A stretch of 64,000 nt of DNA from contig CAJUSG010000001.1 of NCBI GenBank assembly GCA_910589085.1, positions 62,001 to 126,000 of the forward strand. Reading direction: 5' to 3'. This document shows positions 33,307 to 41,699 of the stretch, in pieces. This stretch comes from an uncultured Oscillospiraceae bacterium. Its GTDB lineage: Bacteria; Bacillota; Clostridia; Oscillospirales; Oscillospiraceae. Positions within the stretch are counted from its first letter, which is position 1, and every line of letters begins with the position of its first letter. The notes below the pieces were generated by a model, which saw nothing but the letters and a program-made list of their open reading frames with translations, made no database searches and had not been told where the DNA came from. A program made the translations under genes and the position numbers.

Positions 33307-33729
33307 TCATCTTCTGCGTTTTTTCTTGGATTTTCTTCCCAGCAGCCCGGGAATCGCTCCGCCGCACAGGCAGGCGCACAAAATTCCGGCCCCTCCGTTG
33401 GCCACAGAGGTCTCCTTGTAGACAATCAATCCGGCGGTGAGCAGCAGTAAAAACAGTACCGCCCCCACACCCAAACCGACCAGCAGTGACCGACTGCCCA
33501 CCTGCCGGACGGCGAAGGCGCCCCCAACCAGAGCACCCAGCGCACAGGCAGCCAGCACCGCGCCATACATGGCGCCCACAGGAAGTATACCGGCGGATAC
33601 CAGCACGGAACAGACCAGCAGGGCTGAAATGGTGGTCACTCCGGCCAGCACGCCGCCCTTGAGAACATCACACATTGCGTTGAGCCACTGGCTGCCCAGC
33701 TCTTCCGGGCGACGCTCCTTCTTCTTCAT
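33307..33729 (-). CDS. TIGR04086-family membrane protein
   Basis: A 140-residue protein with four hydrophobic helices and a very basic C-terminus (RKSKKKRRR). TIGR04086 proteins are regularly found between yajC and the SCIFF genes, exactly as here, and have no known function. The start at 33729 follows GGGGGAGGGTGTTTTT; this ribosome-binding site is the 3' arm of a terminator-like hairpin. Confidence 0.85.
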   Translation of the reverse strand: MKKKERRPEELGSQWLNAMCDVLKGGVLAGVTTISALLVCSVLVSAGILPVGAMYGAVLAACALGALVGGAFAVRQVGSRSLLVGLGVGAVLFLLLLTAGLIVYKETSVANGGAGILCACLCGGAIPGLLGRKSKKKRRR

Positions 33730-33776
33730 AAAAACACCCTCCCCCACGGTTTGGTAAAACCTATGCGGGGAGGGTG
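33730..33776 (-). promoter_or_regulatory. terminator hairpin that contains the next gene's ribosome-binding site
   Basis: On the minus strand CACCCTCCCC (33776-33767) pairs with GGGGAGGGTG (33744-33735). An inner GGTTT/AAACC stem sits above it, and TTTTT follows directly before the ATG of the TIGR04086 gene. It begins 18 bases after the yajC stop, so the same element can end the yajC transcript and block translation of the next gene. Confidence 0.75.
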
Positions 33777-33794
33777 AAAGACATGCCTGTTTTG

Positions 33795-34070
33795 TTATGC
33801 GTTCTGCTCCGGGGCCACATTCTTGCTGGAAACAGCCCACTTGGTAAACTCAACGCGTACCCGGTCGGCGCTGGTTTCAATCACGATGGTATTTTCATCC
33901 ACCTTGCAGATGGTGCCTACAATGCCGCCGATGGTGGTGATGACGTCCCCCACCTTCAGGGAGTCCCGCAGGTTCTGGGCCTCCTTCTTCCGCTTGTTCT
34001 CCGGTCGGATCATGAAGAAGTACAGCATGGCGAACATCGCTACGAGCATTAAAATTGTAACAGGATCCAT
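33795..34070 (-). CDS. yajC: preprotein translocase subunit YajC
   Basis: A 91-residue protein with one N-terminal helix (VTILMLVAMFAMLYFFMIRP) and the YajC core QNLRDSLKVGDVITTIGGIVGTICKVD. It accompanies SecDF at the Sec translocon. ATG at 34070 with GGAGGAAAG was chosen. The tgt-yajC order is widely conserved. Confidence 0.95.
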   Translation of the reverse strand: MDPVTILMLVAMFAMLYFFMIRPENKRKKEAQNLRDSLKVGDVITTIGGIVGTICKVDENTIVIETSADRVRVEFTKWAVSSKNVAPEQNA

Positions 34071-34187
34071 AAGTCTTTCCTCCAAAACTACTGCAAAATC
34101 AGACTGTCAACAGAATATCTCTTTGACGCAGTGAACAGTATTATAGCGGATATTTTCCAGATTGACAAGCCCTTTTGTCAAATTTCT

Positions 34188-35327
34188 CTAATCATCTTGG
34201 TATGGCCGGTCCAGCAGACCGGAATATTGAGCTCGAAAATTCTCAAAGGTTCCGCTGTCTAGGCTCTCCCGGATGCGGGACATCAGCTCATTGTAGAAGT
34301 GCAGATTGTGAAGCACGGCCAGCCGCATAGCCAGCATCTCCCCCGCCGTCAGCAGATGACGCAGGTACGCACGAGAGAAGGACCGGCAGGCGGGACAGCC
34401 ACAGGAGGCGTCGATGGGGCGCTCGTCCAGCTTGTACCTCTCATTTTTGATGTTGATCGTCCCCCGCCATGTGTACAGCTTGCCGTGGCGGGCATTTCGG
34501 GCGGGCATAACGCAGTCGAAGAAGTCGATCCCCCGGGCGACCCCCTCGATGATGTTGGAGGGGGTCCCGACCCCCATAAGATACCGGGGCTTGTCCGCCG
34601 GCATGTGGGGCTCCACCGCATCGATGATATCGTACATCACCTGTGTGGGCTCCCCCACTGCCAGACCGCCGATGGCGTAACCGTCGCAGCTTACCTTGGC
34701 AATTTCTTTCATATGCCAGACCCTCAGATCGGCGTAGGTCCCACCCTGATTGATTCCAAAAAGCTGCTGCTGAGGGTTCACGGTATCTGACAGGCTGTTA
34801 AGCCTGTCATGCTCTGCGATACAGCGCTCCAGCCACCGGGCTGTTCGCTCACAGGAGGCCTTTACATACTCGTAGGGCGAGGGATTCTCCACACACTCGT
34901 CAAAGGCCATGGCGATGTCGCTGCCCAGATTGGACTGGATACGCATGGACTCCTCCGGGCCCATAAAAATGCGCCGGCCGTCAATGTGGGAGGCAAAGGT
35001 GACCCCCTCCTCGGTGATCTTCCGCAGGCCGGACAGGGAGAACACCTGAAAGCCTCCGCTGTCGGTGAGCATGGGGCCGTCCCAGCCCATAAACTTATGC
35101 AGCCCGCCCATCTGACGGACCACCCCGTCCCCGGGGCGCAGGTGGAGGTGGTAGGTGTTGGACAGCTCCACCTGGCAGCCGATCTCCTTTAGATCGTGGG
35201 CGGACACCGCCCCCTTGATGGCCCCCTGGGTGCCCACGTTCATAAATACCGGGGTCTGGACCACCCCGTGGGCGCAGGTGAATGTCCCCCGCCGGGCTCG
35301 GCCCTCTTGTTTTATTACTTCAAACAC
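34188..35327 (-). CDS. tgt: queuine tRNA-ribosyltransferase
   Basis: A 379-residue TIM-barrel enzyme that replaces G34 of tRNAs for Asn, Asp, His and Tyr with preQ1. The catalytic Asp is in LTDSGGFQVFSLSGLRKI, the second in DFFDCVMPARNARHG, and the zinc site is CGCPACRS plus the following His (YLRHLL). It forms the queuosine block with queA, interrupted by a gene of unknown function. Confidence 0.97.
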   Translation of the reverse strand: MFEVIKQEGRARRGTFTCAHGVVQTPVFMNVGTQGAIKGAVSAHDLKEIGCQVELSNTYHLHLRPGDGVVRQMGGLHKFMGWDGPMLTDSGGFQVFSLSGLRKITEEGVTFASHIDGRRIFMGPEESMRIQSNLGSDIAMAFDECVENPSPYEYVKASCERTARWLERCIAEHDRLNSLSDTVNPQQQLFGINQGGTYADLRVWHMKEIAKVSCDGYAIGGLAVGEPTQVMYDIIDAVEPHMPADKPRYLMGVGTPSNIIEGVARGIDFFDCVMPARNARHGKLYTWRGTINIKNERYKLDERPIDASCGCPACRSFSRAYLRHLLTAGEMLAMRLAVLHNLHFYNELMSRIRESLDSGTFENFRAQYSGLLDRPYQDD

Positions 35328-35342
35328 GCAAAATCTCCTTCT

Positions 35343-35864
35343 TTATCTTGTAATGCCTTTGTGACGCAAAAAATCCGTGACAAATCGCTCCAGCTCGTCC
35401 GTGTGCATCACAACGGTCATCTGGGACCAGTCTGAGTATTCCAAGGTGCGCCAGCCCAGCCTAAAGCGCCCATCCGGCCCGTCCGGGTAATACTTTCCAT
35501 GATAAACATAGTAAGGAAAGTTGATTTTTTCCCTCAAATGTCCCCGGTGGAACAAAAGCTCGCATCCGCTTGCAATGACGCCATGTTTGTATTCCTCAAT
35601 AAAGATGTTGTCGATAAAGTCGTCGTCAATAACTGAGGGGTCCTCCGCAATATGGAGCTCGGCCAGGATGGTCTCAAACAGGTCGTGGGTCCGCTCCCAG
35701 TTGAAGCCGCCGGCTGCCTCCAGCAGAGCTGGACTGCTATAACCAGCTTCAAGCATATCCAACGCCCATAGGGTCAGGTGATCGTCCCACCTATGCTTTA
35801 AAATCCCCGTACGGCAGTCATCGTAGTATTTTTCCAAAATATGCCCCAAATAATAATATTTCAT
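35343..35864 (-). CDS. hypothetical 173-residue protein between tgt and queA
   Basis: Not recognised. It is a soluble, acidic and aromatic protein: KYYYLGHILEKYYDDCRTG, DFIDNIFIEEYKHGVI and FPYYVYHGKYYPDGPDGRF. There is no signal peptide or catalytic motif. It is more AT-rich than the two queuosine genes that flank it, and the usual arrangement is queA-tgt without a gap, so it is probably an insertion. Confidence 0.7.
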   Translation of the reverse strand: MKYYYLGHILEKYYDDCRTGILKHRWDDHLTLWALDMLEAGYSSPALLEAAGGFNWERTHDLFETILAELHIAEDPSVIDDDFIDNIFIEEYKHGVIASGCELLFHRGHLREKINFPYYVYHGKYYPDGPDGRFRLGWRTLEYSDWSQMTVVMHTDELERFVTDFLRHKGITR

Positions 35865-35885
35865 CGAAAATCTTGAGCCCCCTCC

Positions 35886-36908
35886 TCACGAAATAAACAT
35901 CGCATCACCAAAAGAAAAGAAGCGATATTTCTCCCGCACCGCCTCCTCGTAGGCGGCCAGGACGTGCTCCCGTCCCGCCAGGGCGGACACCAGCATAATG
36001 AGCGTGGACTGGGGCAGATGAAAGTTGGTAATGAGGGCGTCCAGCACCTTGAATTTGTAGCCCGGATAGATAAAGATGTTGGTCCACCCGGATCGCTCCG
36101 ACATAGTGCCGTCCTCCGCCGCGAAGCTCTCCACCGTGCGGCAGGAGGTGGTGCCCACACAGATGACCCGTCCCCCGCCCTGCTTGGTCTCGTTTATGAT
36201 AGCGGCGGTCTCTCCGCTGATCTGGCAGAACTCGGAGTGCATCTCGTGGTCTGTGATCTCCTCCGCCTTCACAGGGCGGAAGGTTCCAAGGCCGACATGG
36301 AGTGTAACGCAACAGACCTTTACACCGAGATTCTGCACCTGCTCCAGCAGCTCCGGGGTAAAGTGGAGCCCGGCAGTGGGGGCGGCGGCGGAGCCCACCA
36401 CCTTGGAGTAGACCGTTTGATACCGCTCCTGGTCCTCCAGCTCCGCCTTGATGTAGGGCGGCAGGGGCATTTTGCCCAGCTGCTCCAAAATTTCCAGAAA
36501 GATACCGCAATAGTGGAACCGGACCGCCCGCTTGCCGTCGTCCAGCTCTGCCTCCACGGTAGCGGTAAGCTGACCGTCCCCGAAAATCACCTGGGCTCCC
36601 GGCTTCAGTTTCCGCCCGGGACGGACCAGACACTCCCAGAGATTGTCCCCCTTATCGACAAGGAGAAGCACTTCACACACACCGCCGGTAGGGCGGTGAC
36701 CGATGAGCCGGGCGGGCAGCACCCGGGAATCGTTGAGCACCAGACAGTCCCCCGGGCGGAGAAATTGAGACAGCTCATAAAAATGGTGGTGGCCCACGGC
36801 CCCAGTGGTTTTATCCAGGGTGAGCAAGCGGGAGGCGTCCCGCCGCTCCAGAGGAGTCTGGGCGATCAGCTCCTCGGGGAGCTGAAAATCAAAATCTGAG
36901 GTTTTCAA
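35886..36908 (-). CDS. queA: S-adenosylmethionine:tRNA ribosyltransferase-isomerase
   Basis: A 340-residue QueA, which turns preQ1 in tRNA into epoxyqueuosine. The N-terminal SDFDFQLPEELIAQTPLERRDASRLL, the YQTVYSKVVGSAAAPTAGLHFTPELL core, and the LHVGLGTFRPV and ICVGTTSCRTVES motifs are all present. It follows the SpoIID-like gene closely and precedes the orphan gene and tgt. Confidence 0.97.
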   Translation of the reverse strand: MKTSDFDFQLPEELIAQTPLERRDASRLLTLDKTTGAVGHHHFYELSQFLRPGDCLVLNDSRVLPARLIGHRPTGGVCEVLLLVDKGDNLWECLVRPGRKLKPGAQVIFGDGQLTATVEAELDDGKRAVRFHYCGIFLEILEQLGKMPLPPYIKAELEDQERYQTVYSKVVGSAAAPTAGLHFTPELLEQVQNLGVKVCCVTLHVGLGTFRPVKAEEITDHEMHSEFCQISGETAAIINETKQGGGRVICVGTTSCRTVESFAAEDGTMSERSGWTNIFIYPGYKFKVLDALITNFHLPQSTLIMLVSALAGREHVLAAYEEAVREKYRFFSFGDAMFIS

Positions 36909-36926
36909 AGGCGTACATCCTATCTT

Positions 36927-38717
36927 TTAGAAGTGTGCCACCTGGACACCTGGGAAATAAAAGGCGACGATTTCGCTGCCGGTAAAGCCCCGGCGGGCCA
37001 TGGCGTTGGCGCCGTATTGGCTCATACCCACCTGGTGGCCCCAGCCGCCGCCATTAAAGGTGTAGGTGCTGCCGGAGATGGTAACCGTTCCGCTCCCCGG
37101 CTGGGGGGCAGTGCTGCTGTCCGGCTCACCGCCGGAACCTATGGCGGATATGGAGCCGGTTCCGTTGATGGCGTAGGGCTTGTCCCCCGCCTGTGATACC
37201 GTTCCTCCGCCGGAGATGACATATTTGCCCTCCAGCCCTCCTGACACCGGGGAGCCGTTGATATAGATTTCTTCGCTGTTCCCGGGTAAATCAGGCGTGC
37301 TGGTTTCACCGGTCCCCGCCCCGTTAACGGTAAACCGTATAGACCTTACATCAAACCGGCTGCGGATATTGCTGGCGCTGATGGTACTGCTCTGACCATT
37401 GGCCCAGTGGACGGTTGCCCGGATCACATTACCCAGGTCGGAATAGGTCAGCTCCAGCGACTTCACCGAGGTGCCCACGCCCAGACCGTTCTTCTGAAGC
37501 TGCTGGGTCAGCTGGGCGGAGGTGTAACTCTTCGTCCAGGGGGAGAATGCGTTGGCGTAGTCCAGATCGGCCTCGTAGGGGTCCTCCACCCCCCGGAGGT
37601 AGGGGTATTCGTTGACAGTGTCGGACCCCCAAATGTTTTTGGCGTCCTCGCTGGCCCCTCCGAAGCTGGAGACATAAAAGACCTCGGCCAGCCTGCCGTT
37701 GTACTTGACCACCATGCCCGCCGTCTCGGCCACCGCCCGCATACTGGTCTCGCTGGGGCCGTAGTCCGGCCGTTCGCTGCCCATGCCATGGTAGACCTGA
37801 CAGCTGTCGGAGGGGCAGATGTCGAAGCCGTGGCTGTTGTGCTTCCCCAGGTTTTTCAGTACATAGGTGCGGGCGCACAGGGCCTGGGCCTTCAGGGCCT
37901 CCAGGGGCCACTCCCGGCCCATCTCATAGCAGACCACCCCGTTGATATAGTCCTCCAGGGGCAGCACATTGACCACGGTGAGGTTTCCCCCGTTGCGCCT
38001 GTGGTACTGGAAGCCCCCCCGGTATTTATACCCGGAAAACCAGGTCTGGACCTCCTCCGCCCCGGTGACGTCGGGCTGGACAGCCAGGGCTCCGGAGGCG
38101 CCGTTGTCGTACTGGAACAGGATATGGTCGGTCCCTGTCTCCACAACGCTCATGCCGTAGGCGCTGGTGCCCACAACGCTGCCAATCCCTCCAAGGGTGC
38201 TCTGCACCTCCCGGGCCTCTGTCCCGGTGGTGTAGGCCCCCACCCGGACCTGATACTGCCCGTCAATCCACGCCACAAAGCCATCCTCATATCCGGCGGC
38301 GACGGCCGCCGCCTCGTCATAGGAGCCATAGCTTCCGGGCAGCTGGATATGGACGCACCCCACCACAATACTGCTGGAAATGGAGGCGGAATAAGTATTT
38401 TTGTTCAGCGTTGAGGATCTGCCATAATACAGGTTCTCCGTTTTCAGCACCGCCGCCTTCTCTACATCTCTGCCGGTGCGGGCCAGCTCCACAAAATTCA
38501 GGCCGCTGTCGTAGTAGCCAAAGCGGTAGCCCGACCCGTACTCATTTTGGAGATGGGCCGCCTCCAGCTCTCCGGTAGGCACGTGGGGACTGGTAGAGGC
38601 CAGCCCCACCCGGATCATCGCATCGCCGTTTTGGTTGGTGGTGACCGCCCCCGCAGACGGTACAGTCAGGCATACGGCCAGAACGGCGGCGGCAAGCTGC
38701 ATAAATCTTTTTTTCAT
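36927..38717 (-). CDS. SpoIID/LytB-domain protein
   Basis: A 596-residue secreted protein. A signal peptide (MKKRFMQLAAAVLAVCLTVPSAGA) is followed by a SPOR-like repeat region (about 125-215). The SpoIID domain comes next: VNVLPLEDYINGVVCYEM with the catalytic Glu, AQALCARTYVLKN, and at the far end FNGGGWGHQVGMSQYGANAMA. Between the two halves of the domain is a Gly/Ser-rich insert of about 90 residues. SpoIID is a lytic transglycosylase of engulfment. This long version with a SPOR-like part is the LytB-type cousin, so a wall-remodelling rather than strictly SpoIID role is possible. GGAGTG precedes the ATG. Confidence 0.9.
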   Translation of the reverse strand: MKKRFMQLAAAVLAVCLTVPSAGAVTTNQNGDAMIRVGLASTSPHVPTGELEAAHLQNEYGSGYRFGYYDSGLNFVELARTGRDVEKAAVLKTENLYYGRSSTLNKNTYSASISSSIVVGCVHIQLPGSYGSYDEAAAVAAGYEDGFVAWIDGQYQVRVGAYTTGTEAREVQSTLGGIGSVVGTSAYGMSVVETGTDHILFQYDNGASGALAVQPDVTGAEEVQTWFSGYKYRGGFQYHRRNGGNLTVVNVLPLEDYINGVVCYEMGREWPLEALKAQALCARTYVLKNLGKHNSHGFDICPSDSCQVYHGMGSERPDYGPSETSMRAVAETAGMVVKYNGRLAEVFYVSSFGGASEDAKNIWGSDTVNEYPYLRGVEDPYEADLDYANAFSPWTKSYTSAQLTQQLQKNGLGVGTSVKSLELTYSDLGNVIRATVHWANGQSSTISASNIRSRFDVRSIRFTVNGAGTGETSTPDLPGNSEEIYINGSPVSGGLEGKYVISGGGTVSQAGDKPYAINGTGSISAIGSGGEPDSSTAPQPGSGTVTISGSTYTFNGGGWGHQVGMSQYGANAMARRGFTGSEIVAFYFPGVQVAHF

Positions 38718-38836
38718 AACGCACTCCATTTCTCTGGTTTAAGGGGTGTTTTCTATTGACAACAGGGTCAACCCCGTGGTAGGATAGCTGCAATGTGGAG
38801 GGTAGCGGCTTTGCGCAAGCAAATTGCCCTCCCCGA

Positions 38837-38865
38837 CATTATAGTACAAAATCAGCCGCTTGAAA
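38837..38865 (-). promoter_or_regulatory. promoter of the SpoIID-like gene
   Basis: TTTTCA and TATAAT are separated by 17 bases on the minus strand. The leader of about 110 nt folds into GGAGGG...CCCTCC around a GCTT-TGCGC-AAGC hairpin. Confidence 0.5.
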
Positions 38866-38885
38866 AGCCGCTGATTTATTTTTTT
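38848..38885 (+). terminator. plus-strand terminator upstream of asd
   Basis: AAATCAGC-C-GCTT, a GAA loop, and AAGC-C-GCTGATTT form a 12-bp stem with one mismatch; a run of eight T follows on the plus strand. No plus-strand gene precedes it, so it either attenuates an asd leader or blocks stray transcription. Confidence 0.65.
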
Positions 38886-38964
38886 CATTGGGCAAAATTT
38901 TCCCCGGTTCAAGATCCCTGTTTCAGGACATAGAATGGCCTGGATTGATATGGAGGTTGTAAAA

Positions 38965-40062
38965 ATGGAAAAGTATAAGGTAGGCGTCATCGGAGCTACC
39001 GGCATGGTGGGCCAGCGCTTTGTCACCCTGATGGAAAACCATCCCTGGTTCCAGCTCACCGCCCTGGCCGCCAGTCCCCGTTCGGCGGGCAGGCCCTATG
39101 AGGAGGCGGTGGCCGGCCGCTGGGCCATGAAGTCCCCCATCCCCCAGGAGGCCAAGGCCCTGGTGGTGCTGGACGCCCAGGCCGATGTGGACAAGATCGC
39201 CGGTATGGTGGACTTCGTTTTCTGCGCGGTAGACATGAAAAAGGATGAGATCAAGGCGCTGGAGGAGCGGTACGCCAAGGCAGAGTGCCCGGTGGTGTCC
39301 AACAACTCCGCCAACCGCTGGACCGACGACGTGCCTATGGTGGTCCCTGAGCTCAACGCCGGCCACATCCGGATCATCGACGCCCAGCGGAAGCGTCTGG
39401 GCACCAGGCGGGGCTTTATCGCCGTCAAATCTAACTGCTCCATCCAGAGCTACGCCCCCCTCCTCACCCCTCTGATTCGGGCGGGCTATGACATCGAGAA
39501 GGTGCTGGTCTGCACCTACCAGGCCATCTCCGGGGCGGGCAAGACCTTCGAGCGCTGGCCTGAGATGGTGGATAACCTGATCCCCTACATCGGCGGCGAG
39601 GAGGAGAAGAGCGAGCAGGAGCCCCTGAAGGTGTGGGGGCATATCGAGGGCGATAAGATTATCAAGGCCGACGGCCCCTCCATCACCGCCCAGTGCCTCC
39701 GGGTCCCCGTCTCCGATGGCCACACCGCCGCCGCTTTTGTTACCTTCAAGGAGGGTAAAAAGCCCACCGAGGAGCAGATCAAGGAGATATGGAAGGGCTT
39801 TAAGGGCCGGGCCCAGGAGCTGGACCTCCCCTCCGCCCCCAAGCAGTTTATCCACTACTTCGAGGAGCCCGACCGGCCCCAGGCCCACACCGAGCGGGAT
39901 CTGGAGGGCGGCATGGCCATCTCCGCTGGACGCCTCCGCCCTGACAGCCAGTATGACTGCAAATTTGTGGGCCTCTCCCATAACACCCTCCGGGGCGCTG
40001 CCGGCGGCGGGGTTCTGCTGGCCGAGCTGCTGTGCGCCGAGGGGTATATCGACCACAAATAA
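38965..40062 (+). CDS. asd: aspartate-semialdehyde dehydrogenase (archaeal/fungal type)
   Basis: A 365-residue enzyme that makes aspartate semialdehyde for the lysine, threonine and methionine branches. GATGMVGQRF binds NADP, the catalytic Cys is in KSNCSIQSYAP (about 157) and the catalytic His in SDGHTAA. The sequence is of the type found in archaea and fungi, also usual in Oscillospiraceae. ATG at 38965 has GGAGGTTG. dapA and dapB follow after a toxin-immunity insertion. Confidence 0.95.
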   Translation: MEKYKVGVIGATGMVGQRFVTLMENHPWFQLTALAASPRSAGRPYEEAVAGRWAMKSPIPQEAKALVVLDAQADVDKIAGMVDFVFCAVDMKKDEIKALEERYAKAECPVVSNNSANRWTDDVPMVVPELNAGHIRIIDAQRKRLGTRRGFIAVKSNCSIQSYAPLLTPLIRAGYDIEKVLVCTYQAISGAGKTFERWPEMVDNLIPYIGGEEEKSEQEPLKVWGHIEGDKIIKADGPSITAQCLRVPVSDGHTAAAFVTFKEGKKPTEEQIKEIWKGFKGRAQELDLPSAPKQFIHYFEEPDRPQAHTERDLEGGMAISAGRLRPDSQYDCKFVGLSHNTLRGAAGGGVLLAELLCAEGYIDHK

Positions 40063-40316
40063 TGCAGATTCAATATACCAAGTGGCAGACACAGCGCAGA
40101 AGTCTGCCGGACAAAATATTTCTGTCAACTGGAATCCTGGTAAAGGCCTGCTCCAGGCTAAATTTAACCTGGCAGATTCGTAATCTAGCGGAGGCGGCAG
40201 AGCGGGGCGAGTTTTATTTCCAGTTGAACGTCCCCAAAGGGTGCAGGTTCAGTCCGGAGTTGCGGCAGTTCCTAAAAGAACACAAAAATACAAAGGTGAA
40301 AAGAGTGGAGCGGTAA
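40063..40316 (+). pseudogene. frameshifted C-terminal tip of a polymorphic toxin
   Basis: Translated in two frames, the stretch behind asd reads as one protein: ISVNWNPGKGLLQAKFNLAD in one frame, then RNLAEAAERGEFYFQLNVPK continuing in another to KVKRVER and TAA at 40314. Loss of two bases near 40182 would explain the break (LAD-I-RNL restored). No ATG with a ribosome-binding site opens the first frame. A short C-terminal toxin-like tip directly followed by an immunity gene is the pattern of displaced orphan modules of contact-dependent systems. An unbroken 84-codon frame from ATG 40065 also exists but looks less protein-like before the break. Confidence 0.55.
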
Positions 40317-40766
40317 ATGGGGCTGTATCTGTGCATATTTGATGAAGCCGGAGATGATATCTGCGGTGTAGAGGTTGGGCTTTATCAATATTTTGGAGAT
40401 TTCAGGGCCACAGTGGATCAATATACTAACAAGGGTTTGATTTCTCTGTTTGTGAAACCCGGCAGAAAGATATTTTCATCCCCAATGTCCACTTTATTGA
40501 ACCATTCTGACTGTGACGGCAGTTGGAGCGTCCAGGACTGCAAGCTTCTGAAAGCGGAATTGGAAGAAATCAAGCAGGTTTTTTGTAAAGAACCTCCCTC
40601 CGCTAAAATAATTGCTTCCAAGCAAGACATTTTTCAGTTTTTCGGAATAACACCCAAAAATCTGTTTGAGTGTTTTGTAGATTCAGACTGCGAATTTTTA
40701 ATTGACAGATTGATTGAGTTGTGCAATTTAGCCATGGAAAAAAACAGACCAATCATGTTTCAATAA
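40317..40766 (+). CDS. Imm70-like immunity protein
   Basis: A 149-residue soluble protein that begins MGLYLCIFDEAGDDICGVEV and continues YFGDFRATVDQY; this opening is recalled from the Imm70 family of polymorphic-toxin immunity proteins. TGGAGCGG precedes an ATG that touches the stop of the toxin tip (TAAATG). It is much more AT-rich than asd and dapA on either side, a sign of transfer. Assignment rests on remembered family features and needs a profile search. Confidence 0.6.
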   Translation: MGLYLCIFDEAGDDICGVEVGLYQYFGDFRATVDQYTNKGLISLFVKPGRKIFSSPMSTLLNHSDCDGSWSVQDCKLLKAELEEIKQVFCKEPPSAKIIASKQDIFQFFGITPKNLFECFVDSDCEFLIDRLIELCNLAMEKNRPIMFQ

Positions 40767-40796
40767 TCTTGAGCTCACCAGAAAGGATGTATTTTT

Positions 40797-41687
40797 ATGA
40801 GAACTCCCGTATTTACCGGCTCCTGCCCCGCCCTGGTGACCCCCTTTGACGACCACGGCACCATCAACTACGACGCCTTCGGCAAGCTGATCGACGCTCA
40901 GATCGAATCCGGCGTGGACGCGGTGTGCGTCTGCGGCACCACCGGCGAGTCGGCCACCATGTCCATCCGGGAACACATCGCCGCCGTGGAGTTCTGCGTC
41001 AAGCGGGTGGACCACCGGGTAAAGGTGATTGCCGGCGCGGGCTCTAACGACACCTCCGCCGCCGTCTACCTGTCCCAGCACGCCCAGGACTCCGGCGCCG
41101 ATGCCCTGCTCCACGTCACCCCCTACTACAACAAGGCCAGCCAGACCGGCCTCATCAAACACTATGAGTATATCGCCGACCGCACCGAGCTGCCTATCAT
41201 CCTCTACAACGTGCCCGGCCGCACCGGCGTATCCTTCACCGCCGATACATACAAGGTGCTGTCCGCCAACCCCAAGATCAACGGCGTGAAGGAGGCCAGC
41301 GGCAACTTCTCTCTCCTGGCCCACACCCGCTGCCTCTGCCCCGACGACTTTTACATCTGGTCGGGCAACGACGACCAGGTGGTGCCCATGATGGCCCTGG
41401 GGGCCAAGGGGGTCATCTCGGTGGCCTCCAACATCATCCCGGAGGTCATGGTGAAGATGAGCCACCTGTGCCTGGAAAACGACTTCGCCGCCGCCTCTCA
41501 GCTCCAGATCAAGTACATGGACCTGATCGACGCCCTCTTCTGCGAGGTCAACCCCATCCCCATCAAGGCGGCCATGAACCTGATGGGCATGGAGGCCGGT
41601 CCCCTGCGTCTGCCCCTGTGCGACATCTCGGACAAGAATCTGGCCGTTCTCCGCGCCTCCATGGAGCGGATGGGGCTGCTGAAGTAA
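40797..41687 (+). CDS. dapA: 4-hydroxy-tetrahydrodipicolinate synthase
   Basis: A 296-residue TIM-barrel enzyme that condenses pyruvate with aspartate semialdehyde. GTTGESATMS is the pyruvate motif, YNVPGRTGVS holds the catalytic Tyr and Arg, and GVKEASGN the Schiff-base lysine (about 162). Codon use is strongly GC-biased, as in asd and unlike the immunity gene between them. GAAAGGATG precedes the ATG. Confidence 0.97.
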   Translation: MRTPVFTGSCPALVTPFDDHGTINYDAFGKLIDAQIESGVDAVCVCGTTGESATMSIREHIAAVEFCVKRVDHRVKVIAGAGSNDTSAAVYLSQHAQDSGADALLHVTPYYNKASQTGLIKHYEYIADRTELPIILYNVPGRTGVSFTADTYKVLSANPKINGVKEASGNFSLLAHTRCLCPDDFYIWSGNDDQVVPMMALGAKGVISVASNIIPEVMVKMSHLCLENDFAAASQLQIKYMDLIDALFCEVNPIPIKAAMNLMGMEAGPLRLPLCDISDKNLAVLRASMERMGLLK

Positions 41688-41699
41688 GGAGCGCCCCCT

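Noticed and set aside
38923..40128. 401-codon minus-strand frame opposite asd
   Set aside because: Shadow of asd, whose active-site motifs are all present.
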